A stretch of DNA of 64,000 bases. Source: an uncultured Blautia sp. (lineage in GTDB: Bacteria; Bacillota; Clostridia; Lachnospirales; Lachnospiraceae). The stretch covers positions 1-64,000 of the forward strand of contig NZ_CAKRNY010000015.1 in NCBI RefSeq assembly GCF_934371575.1, read 5' to 3'. The notes beneath the pieces are model-generated. The model was not told the origin of the DNA. It worked only from the letters and a program-made list of their open reading frames with translations, and made no database searches. Below, one piece after another: positions 54,308 through 62,642 of the stretch (its first letter is position 1; the number at the start of each line of letters is the position of its first letter). A program made the translations under genes and the position numbers.

Positions 54308-55123
54308 ATGCTTAAGTCTATTTTATCTCTGCCGGCGGATTTATACAAAAACCGCCGGCTGGTTATGAAGCTGGCGAAGAATGATTTCAAGACCAGATAT
54401 GCAGGTTCTTATTTTGGAACCTTCTGGGCATTTGTTCAGCCGGTGGTGACAATTCTGGTATATTGGTTTGTATTTTCAGTGGGGTTCCGGTCTAATACAG
54501 ATGAGCTGGGAGTCCCTTTTGTTCTTTATCTGGTGGCTGGGATTGTGCCCTGGTTTTTCTTTTCCGATGCTCTTTCAGGAGGTTCCAATGCGCTTCTTGA
54601 GTATGATTACCTGGTAAAGAAGGTGGTGTTTAACATCAGTGTTCTTCCAGTGGTAAAAATTATTTCAGCTGCATTTGTCCATGCTTTTTTTATCCTTCTG
54701 GCAATTTTCCTTTATATGGTCAACGGAAGATTTCCGGACTGGTATTATCTTCAGATTCTCTATTACAGCATCTGTATTTTTGTTCTTGTCCTTGGGCTTT
54801 GCTATGCTACAAGTGCTGTTGTAGTCCTGTTCCGTGATCTTAAGCAGGTAATTAATATTGCGCTGCAGGTAGGGGTATGGCTGACACCGATCATGTGGGT
54901 GGCAGAGAGTATGATTGGTACAAAGAGCATTGTTTACAAAATTCTTCAGCTGAATCCTATGTTTTATGTGGTTTCAGGATATCGAGACGCATTCATCATG
55001 AAACGCTGGTTTTTTGAAAGACCATTATGGACATTCTATTTCTGGATATTTGCAATCTGCTGCTTCCTGCTTGGAAATTGGGTATTCAAGCGTCTGCGTG
55101 TTCATTTTGCAGATGTTCTGTAG
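54308..55123 (+). CDS. Polysaccharide ABC exporter, permease (Wzm/TagG-like)
   Basis: ABC-2 permease of 271 residues with six membrane helices, starting after an amphipathic N-terminal helix with KNDFKTRYAGSYFGTFWAFVQPV, the hallmark of Wzm/TagG/RfbA permeases. The C-terminal half has LNPMFYVVSGYRDAFI. It pairs with the ATPase encoded next (74-base gap with a small hairpin) to carry a lipid-linked glycan across the membrane. The start follows GGAG by nine bases. Confidence 0.94.
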   Translation: MLKSILSLPADLYKNRRLVMKLAKNDFKTRYAGSYFGTFWAFVQPVVTILVYWFVFSVGFRSNTDELGVPFVLYLVAGIVPWFFFSDALSGGSNALLEYDYLVKKVVFNISVLPVVKIISAAFVHAFFILLAIFLYMVNGRFPDWYYLQILYYSICIFVLVLGLCYATSAVVVLFRDLKQVINIALQVGVWLTPIMWVAESMIGTKSIVYKILQLNPMFYVVSGYRDAFIMKRWFFERPLWTFYFWIFAICCFLLGNWVFKRLRVHFADVL

Positions 55124-55153
55124 TATAAACAGCCTGGTCGGGCAAAATCATAC

Positions 55154-55177
55154 TGCGGCAAAATGGTAAATGCCGCA
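55154..55177 (+). other. Intercistronic hairpin between wzm and wzt
   Basis: TGCGGCA pairs with TGCCGCA with a ten-base loop and no U-run. It sits 20 bases before the GTG start of the ATPase and may set subunit ratios or RNA stability. Confidence 0.4.
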
Positions 55178-55197
55178 TCAGATAGAAAGGGAACAAC

Positions 55198-56454
55198 GTG
55201 GAAAGTAAAAATGCCATTGAAATAAGAAATCTGTCTAAAATGTATAAGCTTTACAATAAGCCCCTGGATCGTCTGGTGGACTCACTTGGACTTACCAGGA
55301 AAAAGCTGTATAAAGAGCATTATGCGTTAAGGGACATTAACTTTGATATAGGTGTTGGAGAGTGTGTGGGGATTATCGGAACCAACGGTTCCGGAAAATC
55401 TACCATTTTGAAGATCATTACAGGTGTTCTTTCTCCAACAGGGGGAAGTATTACTGTAAATGGAAGAATTTCTGCACTTCTGGAACTTGGCGCAGGTTTT
55501 AATCCGGAGTACTCGGGATTGGAGAATATTTATCTGAATGGCACCATGATGGGATTTACTGAAGATGAGATCAATGCAAGGCTGGACGATATTCTCAGCT
55601 TTGCTGATATTGGAGACTTTGTCCATCAGCCCGTAAAGACTTATTCAAGCGGTATGTTTGTGCGCCTTGCTTTTGCGGTGGCGATCAATATCGATCCGGA
55701 GATCCTTGTGGTAGATGAAGCACTCTCTGTAGGCGATGTATTCTTTCAGGCTAAATGTTATCATAAATTTGAAGAATTCAAGAAGCAGGGAAAGACGATC
55801 CTGTTTGTAAGCCATGATCTGGGAAGTATTTCCAAATACTGTGACCGTGTTATTCTTCTGAATCAGGGGCAGATGCTGGATCAGGGAACTCCGAAGGCAA
55901 TGGTTGATATGTATAAGCAGCTGCTTGTACGTCAGAATCCGGTAAAACAGGCACAAATGAATGATGCCATAAAAGAAAGCAGAAAAAAGGGCTTTCAGAT
56001 GAACCCCAATACGTTGGAATATGGGGAAAAGCAGGCAGAGATCGTGGAGTTTGTGGTCATCGATTCCAAGGGACTTCAGAGCAATACTATTGAGAAAGGC
56101 TCCAGCTTCCAGATTAAAATGAAGATTCATTTTAACGAAAGTATTCTGCAGCCTATTATGGCATTCACCTTTAAAAATATTCAGGGAACTGAGATCACAG
56201 GAACCAATACCATGTATGAAGGTGTGAATGTAGAGAATACAGAGCCGGGAAGCGAATGTGTGGTTACTTTTGAACAGAAAATGGATCTTCAGGGCGGTGA
56301 GTATCTTCTTTCTTTTGGCTGTACAGGCTATCTGAATGGGGAGTTTACTGTATTTCATCGTTTATATGATGCATGCAACATAACTGTGGTATCAACGAAG
56401 AACACAGTTGGATTTTATGATATGAATTCCAAAGTGCAGATAGAGGAACAATAA
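55198..56454 (+). CDS. Polysaccharide ABC exporter, ATPase with Wzt-type C-terminal domain
   Basis: ATPase of 418 residues. The first ~245 residues are the nucleotide-binding domain with Walker A GTNGSGKST (near residue 62), signature YSSGM and Walker B ILVVDEALSVGD. Residues ~265-418 are a beta-sandwich-like domain as in the Wzt C-terminal family (ending ...NTVGFYDMNSKVQIEEQ). In E. coli O9a and Raoultella O12 that domain recognises a chemically marked chain end before export; TagH-type and O2a-type ATPases lack it. The start is GTG after AAAGG. The next three genes follow with gaps of three bases or less. Confidence 0.92.
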   Translation: MESKNAIEIRNLSKMYKLYNKPLDRLVDSLGLTRKKLYKEHYALRDINFDIGVGECVGIIGTNGSGKSTILKIITGVLSPTGGSITVNGRISALLELGAGFNPEYSGLENIYLNGTMMGFTEDEINARLDDILSFADIGDFVHQPVKTYSSGMFVRLAFAVAINIDPEILVVDEALSVGDVFFQAKCYHKFEEFKKQGKTILFVSHDLGSISKYCDRVILLNQGQMLDQGTPKAMVDMYKQLLVRQNPVKQAQMNDAIKESRKKGFQMNPNTLEYGEKQAEIVEFVVIDSKGLQSNTIEKGSSFQIKMKIHFNESILQPIMAFTFKNIQGTEITGTNTMYEGVNVENTEPGSECVVTFEQKMDLQGGEYLLSFGCTGYLNGEFTVFHRLYDACNITVVSTKNTVGFYDMNSKVQIEEQ

Positions 56455-56457
56455 GAT

Positions 56458-57384
56458 ATGCAGGAAAAAATCGGAAATGTTACATTAGATTATGAATTTT
56501 ATCCGGGCAGGGATCTGTACAGTGACGGACCTGTAGAGGAAGAACTTCTGGAAATTGCCAGAAATTGCAGGGAAGAAGAACTGAATCAGGTGATCGCAAA
56601 GAGAAACAGCTGGCCGGCTCTTTACCATTTTTCACATCTTCGCCAGAACATAGTTGAATGGCTTCCAATTACAAAAAAGGATAAGGTGCTGGAGATTGGT
56701 TCCGGCTGTGGTCCCATCACAGGAATATTGGCGAAAAAAGCGCAAAGCGTAACCTGTAATGATCTTTCCAAAATGCGCAGTACTATTAATGCGTACAGAA
56801 ACCGTGATTGTGACAATGTGAAAATTATGGTGGGAAATTTTCAGGATGTGGAGAGCAGTCTCACTGAGAAATATGATTATATTACACTGATTGGTGTTTT
56901 TGAGTATTCACAGGGATATATTGGAACGGAGCAGCCTTATGTGGAGATGCTTCGCCGTATTACACGTCATCTGGCACCAGGGGGAAAACTTGTGATCGCG
57001 ATTGAGAATCGTCTGGGGCTGAAATACTGGGCCGGATGTACGGAAGATCACGTGGGCAGATATTTTGAAGGCTTGGAGAACTACCCTGAGACAAAAGGGG
57101 TGCGAACTTTTTCCAGAAAAGAGTTATCCCATATTATCGCCCAGGCTGGGGATTTTAAGACAACCTTTTATTATCCATACCCGGATTATAAATTTCCGTT
57201 AGTAATATATTCTGACAAACGGCTACCCAAAAAAGGGGAACTGAAGGATGATTTCTGCAATTTTGACAGAGCCAGAATGCATTTATTTGACGAGGGAAAG
57301 GTTTACGATTCTCTTACAGATGCAGCTCTTTTTCAGGAATTTTCCAATTCATTTCTGGTTCTCGTGGAAAGGAAGGACTGTTGA
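56458..57384 (+). CDS. SAM-dependent methyltransferase in glycan cluster
   Basis: Class I methyltransferase of 308 residues. Motif I VLEIGSGCGPITGIL is near residue 76, with the acidic post-motif ND in TCNDLSKMR; LGPGGKL-type wording appears as LAPGGKLVIAIENRLGLKYW, where IENR-x-GLKY is seen in methyltransferases of surface glycan loci. It starts three bases after the Wzt-type gene and overlaps the kinase-like gene by one base. Its position suggests O-methylation of a sugar, possibly at the chain end. Confidence 0.88.
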   Translation: MQEKIGNVTLDYEFYPGRDLYSDGPVEEELLEIARNCREEELNQVIAKRNSWPALYHFSHLRQNIVEWLPITKKDKVLEIGSGCGPITGILAKKAQSVTCNDLSKMRSTINAYRNRDCDNVKIMVGNFQDVESSLTEKYDYITLIGVFEYSQGYIGTEQPYVEMLRRITRHLAPGGKLVIAIENRLGLKYWAGCTEDHVGRYFEGLENYPETKGVRTFSRKELSHIIAQAGDFKTTFYYPYPDYKFPLVIYSDKRLPKKGELKDDFCNFDRARMHLFDEGKVYDSLTDAALFQEFSNSFLVLVERKDC

Positions 57385-58619
57385 TGAGTCAGATTATTTT
57401 CAGTAAATACTCCAATGAAAGAGACCGTCGTTTTGCTATCCGAACAGATATCCTGGAACAGGATGAAAAGCGTTGGGTTACGAAAACTCCTTTATATCCG
57501 GAAGGAAAAGAGCACATATCGAATATGCCTAAGTGGAACCGGACACTGGATGATTTATATAAAATGGCTCCCTTTGTGAGCAATAAATGTCAGGCAGAGG
57601 AAGGCCATGTGAAACTGGAATATCTGGAGGAAGAGAATCTGGCAGAATATCTGGATGCTCTTCTGGGAAAAGGCAGGAAAATAGAAGCTGAAAAAGTATT
57701 GCTGGATTATCTGGAAAATGTTCGGAAAATCCATAGCCAGAAGCCTTTTTCTGTGACGGAAGGTTTTGAAAATGTGTTTGGAAATGTAACTATGCCAGAA
57801 AATCTGACATGTGCGGATGTGACAAATATTGATATGATCTGTGACAATGTGCTGCTTACCAGTCCTTACACTATTCTGGATTACGAGTGGACCTTTGATT
57901 TTCCAATTCCCTGTGAGTTTATCCTTTACCGGATCATCCATTATTATGTTCAGACACACAGTGTGAGAAGAGTGCTGGATGAGGAGCTCTTGTATGAGAA
58001 ATTTGGCATAACAAAAGAAGCAAGAGAGAGCTTTTTACAGATGGAAAAAGGCTTTCAGGCATATATTACGGGAAATCATGTTCCCATGAGGGAAATGTAT
58101 GCAGACATGACTCCCGGGGTGCACTACGTATCGAAAACAGATGCCGGCGCATTACAGATTTTTTTTGGAGAACGAAGAGGCTGTTACGAAGAACAGAATT
58201 CTGTGAAACGCTATATGATTGCAGGAAACGCAAGATGTACGCTGGAATTGCCGGAGAACTGCAGATTTATCCGGCTGGATCCCGGGGATGTTCCCTGTTC
58301 CGTGCGTCTTGATGAAATTTCCTTTGATGGAAAACCGGCCTCTTTAAAAGGCGTGGAGATTCCAGATGGTGCGATTTTCGGATACTGGGCATTTCTGGCA
58401 AGACTGGATCCGTGTATTGCGGATATCTCTGTGCCGGCGGGGGCGAAAGAGCTTACTGTGAAGCTGGAAATCTGTGAAGAAAATGTAGATATGCTGAATC
58501 ATGTCCGTGTACTTGAGCACCAGAACCGCAGTTTGCTGCAAAAAGTGGGAAATCGTGCAAAAAAAGCAATCCGCCGCATAAAAAATGCTTCGGAAGGCTC
58601 TGGGAAGAAAGGAAATTAG
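57384..58619 (+). CDS. Kinase-fold-like protein of glycan cluster (function inferred)
   Basis: Protein of 411 residues not known to me by name. The first ~230 residues read like a small phosphotransferase fold: Lys34 in WVTKTPLYPEG could bind ATP, Asp150 and Asn155 in NIDMICDN match the catalytic loop (Asp-x4-Asn), and Asp166 in ILDYEW matches the metal-binding Asp. A His usually preceding the catalytic Asp is replaced by Asn. Residues ~250-370 look like a beta-sandwich, and the end (residues ~370-411) is a possible coiled coil followed by a basic amphipathic helix (RSLLQKVGNRAKKAIRRIK). WbdD, the chain terminator of the O9a antigen, has methyltransferase, kinase, coiled coil and membrane helix in one chain; here methyltransferase and kinase-like parts are separate neighbours. 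Confidence 0.6.
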   Translation: MSQIIFSKYSNERDRRFAIRTDILEQDEKRWVTKTPLYPEGKEHISNMPKWNRTLDDLYKMAPFVSNKCQAEEGHVKLEYLEEENLAEYLDALLGKGRKIEAEKVLLDYLENVRKIHSQKPFSVTEGFENVFGNVTMPENLTCADVTNIDMICDNVLLTSPYTILDYEWTFDFPIPCEFILYRIIHYYVQTHSVRRVLDEELLYEKFGITKEARESFLQMEKGFQAYITGNHVPMREMYADMTPGVHYVSKTDAGALQIFFGERRGCYEEQNSVKRYMIAGNARCTLELPENCRFIRLDPGDVPCSVRLDEISFDGKPASLKGVEIPDGAIFGYWAFLARLDPCIADISVPAGAKELTVKLEICEENVDMLNHVRVLEHQNRSLLQKVGNRAKKAIRRIKNASEGSGKKGN

Positions 58620-58620
58620 A

Positions 58621-61095
58621 ATGAGTCAGAAGGTAATGCTGGTAGAAAAAGAAAGGTTCCTTTTGAATGACCGCAGTAAATATATGGTCACCGGAAAAAT
58701 TCCAAAGGGAGCAGAAATCGAGTGCTATTTAGACAGCACCAAACTGACTGCAGAAATAAATACTGATCCGGTTATGTCTGTCGTTATGAGAGCTGTGGAA
58801 GCCCAAAATCCAGGTGGAAGATGGGTGGAAGTTCTGATTTCATTACCGGAAAATTCTGGTAACTATAAGAAACTGGAAGTATATGCCGTAGCAGATGGAA
58901 AGAGAGTGCTGTGGTATAAAATAAGGACAGCCGAGCTTTTGAAAAAACAGGGGAAACCTCAGTTCTTTGTTGACAGGGAAACGCTTCTCGAAGAACAAAA
59001 AGCGATTGTAGTTACCGGCTGGGCAGCTGGCAAAACCAGTCTTCAGCTGAAGATCTACGACGAGCACAAAACACCTTTGAAAACGGTTGTAAAGTGGACA
59101 ACAAGAATGGATGTTGCGGAAATGTTCCGTGAATGTGAGGTGGGAAAGGATTGCGGTTTTTCGCTTCGCGCAGAGAATGTTTCAGGAAAGAAATTATATC
59201 TTGTAGTGCAGGATGAGGAAAAAAACAAAGCGGTTTATACCATTGGTCTGTCAAAAGGGGAACGCATCAAAGCGAAGGCAGAGATTTACAGCAAAAAAGC
59301 TGTGTCTGCTTTTCGGATGAATGGAATTTCCTCTGTACTGCAAAAATCGGTAAACAAGCTTCAGAAAATGCGTCAGGGAGACGGACTTTACCATACCTGG
59401 CTGAAGGAGAATCCGGTTACAAAGCAGGAACTGAAAAAACAGAGAGAAACAGTTTTTAAAGAGAATATCAAATTCAGTCTTGTTGTTCCTCTTTATAAGA
59501 CGGAAAAACATCTTTTAAAGGCTCTTGTGGATTCGGTTCAGGCACAGACCTATACGAACTGGGAGCTTTGTCTTTCCGATGGAAGCGGAGCAGATTCGCC
59601 CATCAGAAAGATGCTTGAGGAATACCAGCGAAAAGATCCCAGGATTAAAGTGATTTTCAATGACAGACAGCTGCAGATCTCTGAGAATACAAACGCGGCA
59701 ATTGAAGCTGCCACAGGAAATTATATAGCCTTTGCGGATCATGATGATACTCTTGCAGAAGAGGCTTTTTATCAGATGGCTATGGAGATTTCAGCCCATC
59801 CGGAAGCAGACCTTCTTTATTCAGATGAGGATATTATTGACATAAAAGGGCGTCGTCTGTATCCGCATTTTAAGTCGGATTATAATCCGGATCTGCTTTG
59901 CTGCGTGAATTATATCTGCCATCTTGTTGTTGTAAAAAAAGAGCTTCTTGACAGGGTTGGGCTTTTAAGACCTGAGTATAATGGTTCTCAGGATTATGAT
60001 TTTCTCCTTCGCTGTACAGAGCATACAAAGAGCGAAAACATTCGCCACATTCCCAAAATCCTCTATCATTGGAGAAGTCATGAGGGATCTACAGCAGGAA
60101 ATCCGGATGACAAGCCTTATGCAGTGATCGCAGGAGAAAAGGCTCTGGCAGGTCATTATGAGAGGCTTGGAATAAAGGCTTCTGTAGAATATACAGGCTG
60201 CCCTGTGGTTTTCAGAACCCAATTTGAGATTCAGGGAACGCCGAAAGTATCTGTTTTGATTCCCAATAAAGATCACACAGAAGATCTGGATAAATGTGTG
60301 ACCTCTATTATGGAAAAAAGCACATGGAAAAATATTCAGATCGTAGTCATTGAGAATAACAGTGAAAGTGAGGAAACATTCTCATATTACCAGGAGCTGG
60401 AAAAACGCTATCCCCAGGTAAAGGTTGTAAAATGGGATGGGCTCTTTAATTATTCAGCTATTAATAATTTTGGTGCGAAATACGCAGATGGAGATTACTT
60501 CCTTCTTCTGAATAATGATACAGAGGTGATCACACCGGATTGGCTTGAGAGAATGCTGGGCTACTGCCAGCGGGAGGACGTTGGCATTGTAGGTGCAAAG
60601 CTTCTTTATCCGGATAATACGGTGCAGCATGCCGGGGTGGTAGTTGGCATTGCAGGCTTTGCAGGTCATATTCTTACCGGATATGACCGCAATGCAGTGG
60701 GCTATTTGTGGAGACTGATCACTGCACAGGATGAGAGCGCTGTCACAGGCGCCTGCATGATGGTGAAGCGAAGTGTATTTGAGAAACTTCACGGGCTTGA
60801 TGAAAGCTTTGCAGTTGCGCTCAATGACATTGATTTCTGCCTTCGTGCACGGGCTCTTGGAAAAAAAGTAGTATTTACTCCGGACGCATGTCTTTATCAT
60901 TATGAATCCAAATCCAGGGGCTTGGAAAACACGCCGGAAAAGAAAGTCCGCTTTGACAGGGAAGTGGCTCATTTCAGAGAACGTCACAGAGAATTCCTGA
61001 AAGCAGGAGATCCCTATTATAATCCGAATTTAAGTATTGTAAGAGGGGATTGTGCATTCAGAATGGCTTCGGAAAAGAAGAACGAAGTGATATAA
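58621..61095 (+). CDS. Two-domain GT2 glycosyltransferase
   Basis: Protein of 824 residues. Residues 1-~275 are a beta-rich N-terminal region without known catalytic motifs. GT2 domain one starts near 283 (SLVVPLYKTEKHLLKALVDSV) with acidic motif ADHDD and LYSDEDII. Domain two starts near 541 (KVSVLIPNKDHTEDLDKCV) with LLNNDTEVI. The layout resembles rhamnan-type polymerases such as those of Gram-positive and S-layer glycan loci, and rmlC nearby agrees. The start at 58621 lies one base after the preceding stop and follows AAAGG. It is the last plus-strand gene before a terminator. Confidence 0.9.
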   Translation: MSQKVMLVEKERFLLNDRSKYMVTGKIPKGAEIECYLDSTKLTAEINTDPVMSVVMRAVEAQNPGGRWVEVLISLPENSGNYKKLEVYAVADGKRVLWYKIRTAELLKKQGKPQFFVDRETLLEEQKAIVVTGWAAGKTSLQLKIYDEHKTPLKTVVKWTTRMDVAEMFRECEVGKDCGFSLRAENVSGKKLYLVVQDEEKNKAVYTIGLSKGERIKAKAEIYSKKAVSAFRMNGISSVLQKSVNKLQKMRQGDGLYHTWLKENPVTKQELKKQRETVFKENIKFSLVVPLYKTEKHLLKALVDSVQAQTYTNWELCLSDGSGADSPIRKMLEEYQRKDPRIKVIFNDRQLQISENTNAAIEAATGNYIAFADHDDTLAEEAFYQMAMEISAHPEADLLYSDEDIIDIKGRRLYPHFKSDYNPDLLCCVNYICHLVVVKKELLDRVGLLRPEYNGSQDYDFLLRCTEHTKSENIRHIPKILYHWRSHEGSTAGNPDDKPYAVIAGEKALAGHYERLGIKASVEYTGCPVVFRTQFEIQGTPKVSVLIPNKDHTEDLDKCVTSIMEKSTWKNIQIVVIENNSESEETFSYYQELEKRYPQVKVVKWDGLFNYSAINNFGAKYADGDYFLLLNNDTEVITPDWLERMLGYCQREDVGIVGAKLLYPDNTVQHAGVVVGIAGFAGHILTGYDRNAVGYLWRLITAQDESAVTGACMMVKRSVFEKLHGLDESFAVALNDIDFCLRARALGKKVVFTPDACLYHYESKSRGLENTPEKKVRFDREVAHFRERHREFLKAGDPYYNPNLSIVRGDCAFRMASEKKNEVI

Positions 61096-61130
61096 ATACG
61101 GCTTTAGAAAATCAATAAAAATCAATAAAA

Positions 61131-61182
61131 AACCAGTCAGGAACAAAAGGTAATAAGCCCTGTTCCCGGCTGGCTTTTTTGA
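61131..61182. terminator. Bidirectional terminator between glycosyltransferase and dacF
   Basis: AACCAGTCAGGAACA pairs with TGTTCCCGGCTGG (wobble and one bulge), followed by CUUUUUU on the plus strand and by GGTTTTTT on the minus strand. Confidence 0.85.
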
Positions 61183-61190
61183 TTTTCCTG

Positions 61191-62441
61191 TTAAGACTTG
61201 ATGATTTTTACCATTCTCCAGATCAGAAGGATTAAAAGAAGTAAAAATACACCTGCAATCACGAAATAAGGAATCTCAGTATGATTATCGGAATACTCCT
61301 TTGCAGCCTGCATATTCCGTTCGCCTTCTTTCATGGAAGCGGTATCTTCGGAATGGGCTGTTTCAAGAACTGCTGTTCCCACTGCTGTACCGCTGAAAAG
61401 ATAGGTACGGTCAATCTCATCACCGTTCTGGGTATCTTCGGTAGTAAGGCTGTCTGCACTGGTACCGGAAGGAACTACAACATTGCCGCCAGAGATGATA
61501 CTGAAATCGCTGTCGCCAAGTGAAAGAGTCTCAAAATGGTCAAATCCATAATTTAAAACAGAAGCTGCATCAGGTGCTGTCTGACCGGATGCACCCTTGA
61601 GAACCACACTGATCAGAGTCATTCCGTTTCTCTGGGCTGCGCATACCAGCGTGCTTCCTGAAGCCTCTGTATAGCCCTCTTTACCGCCGATACAGCCCTC
61701 ATAGAAGCCTGTGCTTCCGGTATCTGTCATAGTAAACTTGCTGGTGAGATTACGGGCAGCAGCCTTATTGGTAGCTGGAATGGTATAGCTGGTAGCAGCA
61801 GCAATTGTCCGGAATGATTCATTCTGAATGGCAGCCTGCATGATCAGCGCCATATCATGGGCTGTGGTATGCTGATTCTCATCCGGAAGTCCGGTAGGAT
61901 TGGTGAAAATGGTATTCGTACAACCGAGCTCCTGAGCCCGGTTATTCATCTGCTGTACAAATCCGTCCACAGAACCGCCTACATGTTCTGCAATCTGCAG
62001 AGCAATATCATTGGCAGATGCAACCATGATCGCATACAGACATTGCTCAACAGTGAAAACCTCATCAACCTGTGAGGAAATGCTGGCACCTCCATCTGTA
62101 ACACCGGAAACTCCGGTGGCAGTCATAGTAACCTCATCTGTGAGCTGTGTATTCTCAAGTGCCAGCAGACAGGTCATGATCTTAACGGTACTTCCTGGAA
62201 AAAGTACTTCGTCAGCATTCTTGGAATACAGAATGGTATTGGTGGTATTCTCCATGACCACAGCTGCTTCAGAAGAAATATCGGAAGCCTGGGGCCATCC
62301 GGAAATGGAATTGGTGGATATGGTAGCTGTTGATTCAGCGGCTGCCTGGTCTGCTTCCTCACCAAAAACGGGAATCTGGAAAAGAAGGGAAGCTGTAAGT
62401 CCAAGAGCCAGAAAAACTGAAGTTATCTTTCTCTTTTTCAT
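61191..62441 (-). CDS. D-alanyl-D-alanine carboxypeptidase, S11 family
   Basis: Low-molecular-weight penicillin-binding protein of 416 residues, DacA/DacF-like. Signal peptide is at residues 1-27. Ser84-x-x-Lys87 in PGSTVKIMT and Ser142-x-Asn144 in ASANDIAL are present. The third motif, usually Lys-Thr-Gly, reads Lys254-Glu-Gly in GGKEGYT. The C-terminus is a real membrane helix (residues ~390-412) rather than the usual amphipathic one. GGAG precedes the ATG. It removes the terminal D-Ala of the stem peptide; the Glu in the third motif could alter activity or drug binding. Confidence 0.92.
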   Translation of the reverse strand: MKKRKITSVFLALGLTASLLFQIPVFGEEADQAAAESTATISTNSISGWPQASDISSEAAVVMENTTNTILYSKNADEVLFPGSTVKIMTCLLALENTQLTDEVTMTATGVSGVTDGGASISSQVDEVFTVEQCLYAIMVASANDIALQIAEHVGGSVDGFVQQMNNRAQELGCTNTIFTNPTGLPDENQHTTAHDMALIMQAAIQNESFRTIAAATSYTIPATNKAAARNLTSKFTMTDTGSTGFYEGCIGGKEGYTEASGSTLVCAAQRNGMTLISVVLKGASGQTAPDAASVLNYGFDHFETLSLGDSDFSIISGGNVVVPSGTSADSLTTEDTQNGDEIDRTYLFSGTAVGTAVLETAHSEDTASMKEGERNMQAAKEYSDNHTEIPYFVIAGVFLLLLILLIWRMVKIIKS

Positions 62442-62470
62442 AGTATAGTGAACTCCTGTATAAAAATAAG

Positions 62471-62483
62471 ACTTGTTACAAGT
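62471..62483. promoter_or_regulatory. Inverted repeat at the dacF promoter
   Basis: ACTTG-TTA-CAAGT lies just downstream of the probable dacF -10 (TATACT on the minus strand, at about 62481-62486), a possible operator. Confidence 0.4.
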
Positions 62484-62642
62484 ATAGCATATATTCTATT
62501 TTTCCTGTAAAACTAAAAAATATGATACAGATATAATCATATCCCAAAAGCAGGTGCAATTCAACCTTTCTTTTACAGCTTCCTTGCAAAAATGTTTCTT
62601 CAATGTTAAAATAGGGTCATTATAAAAGCAAAGGATTTTAAT

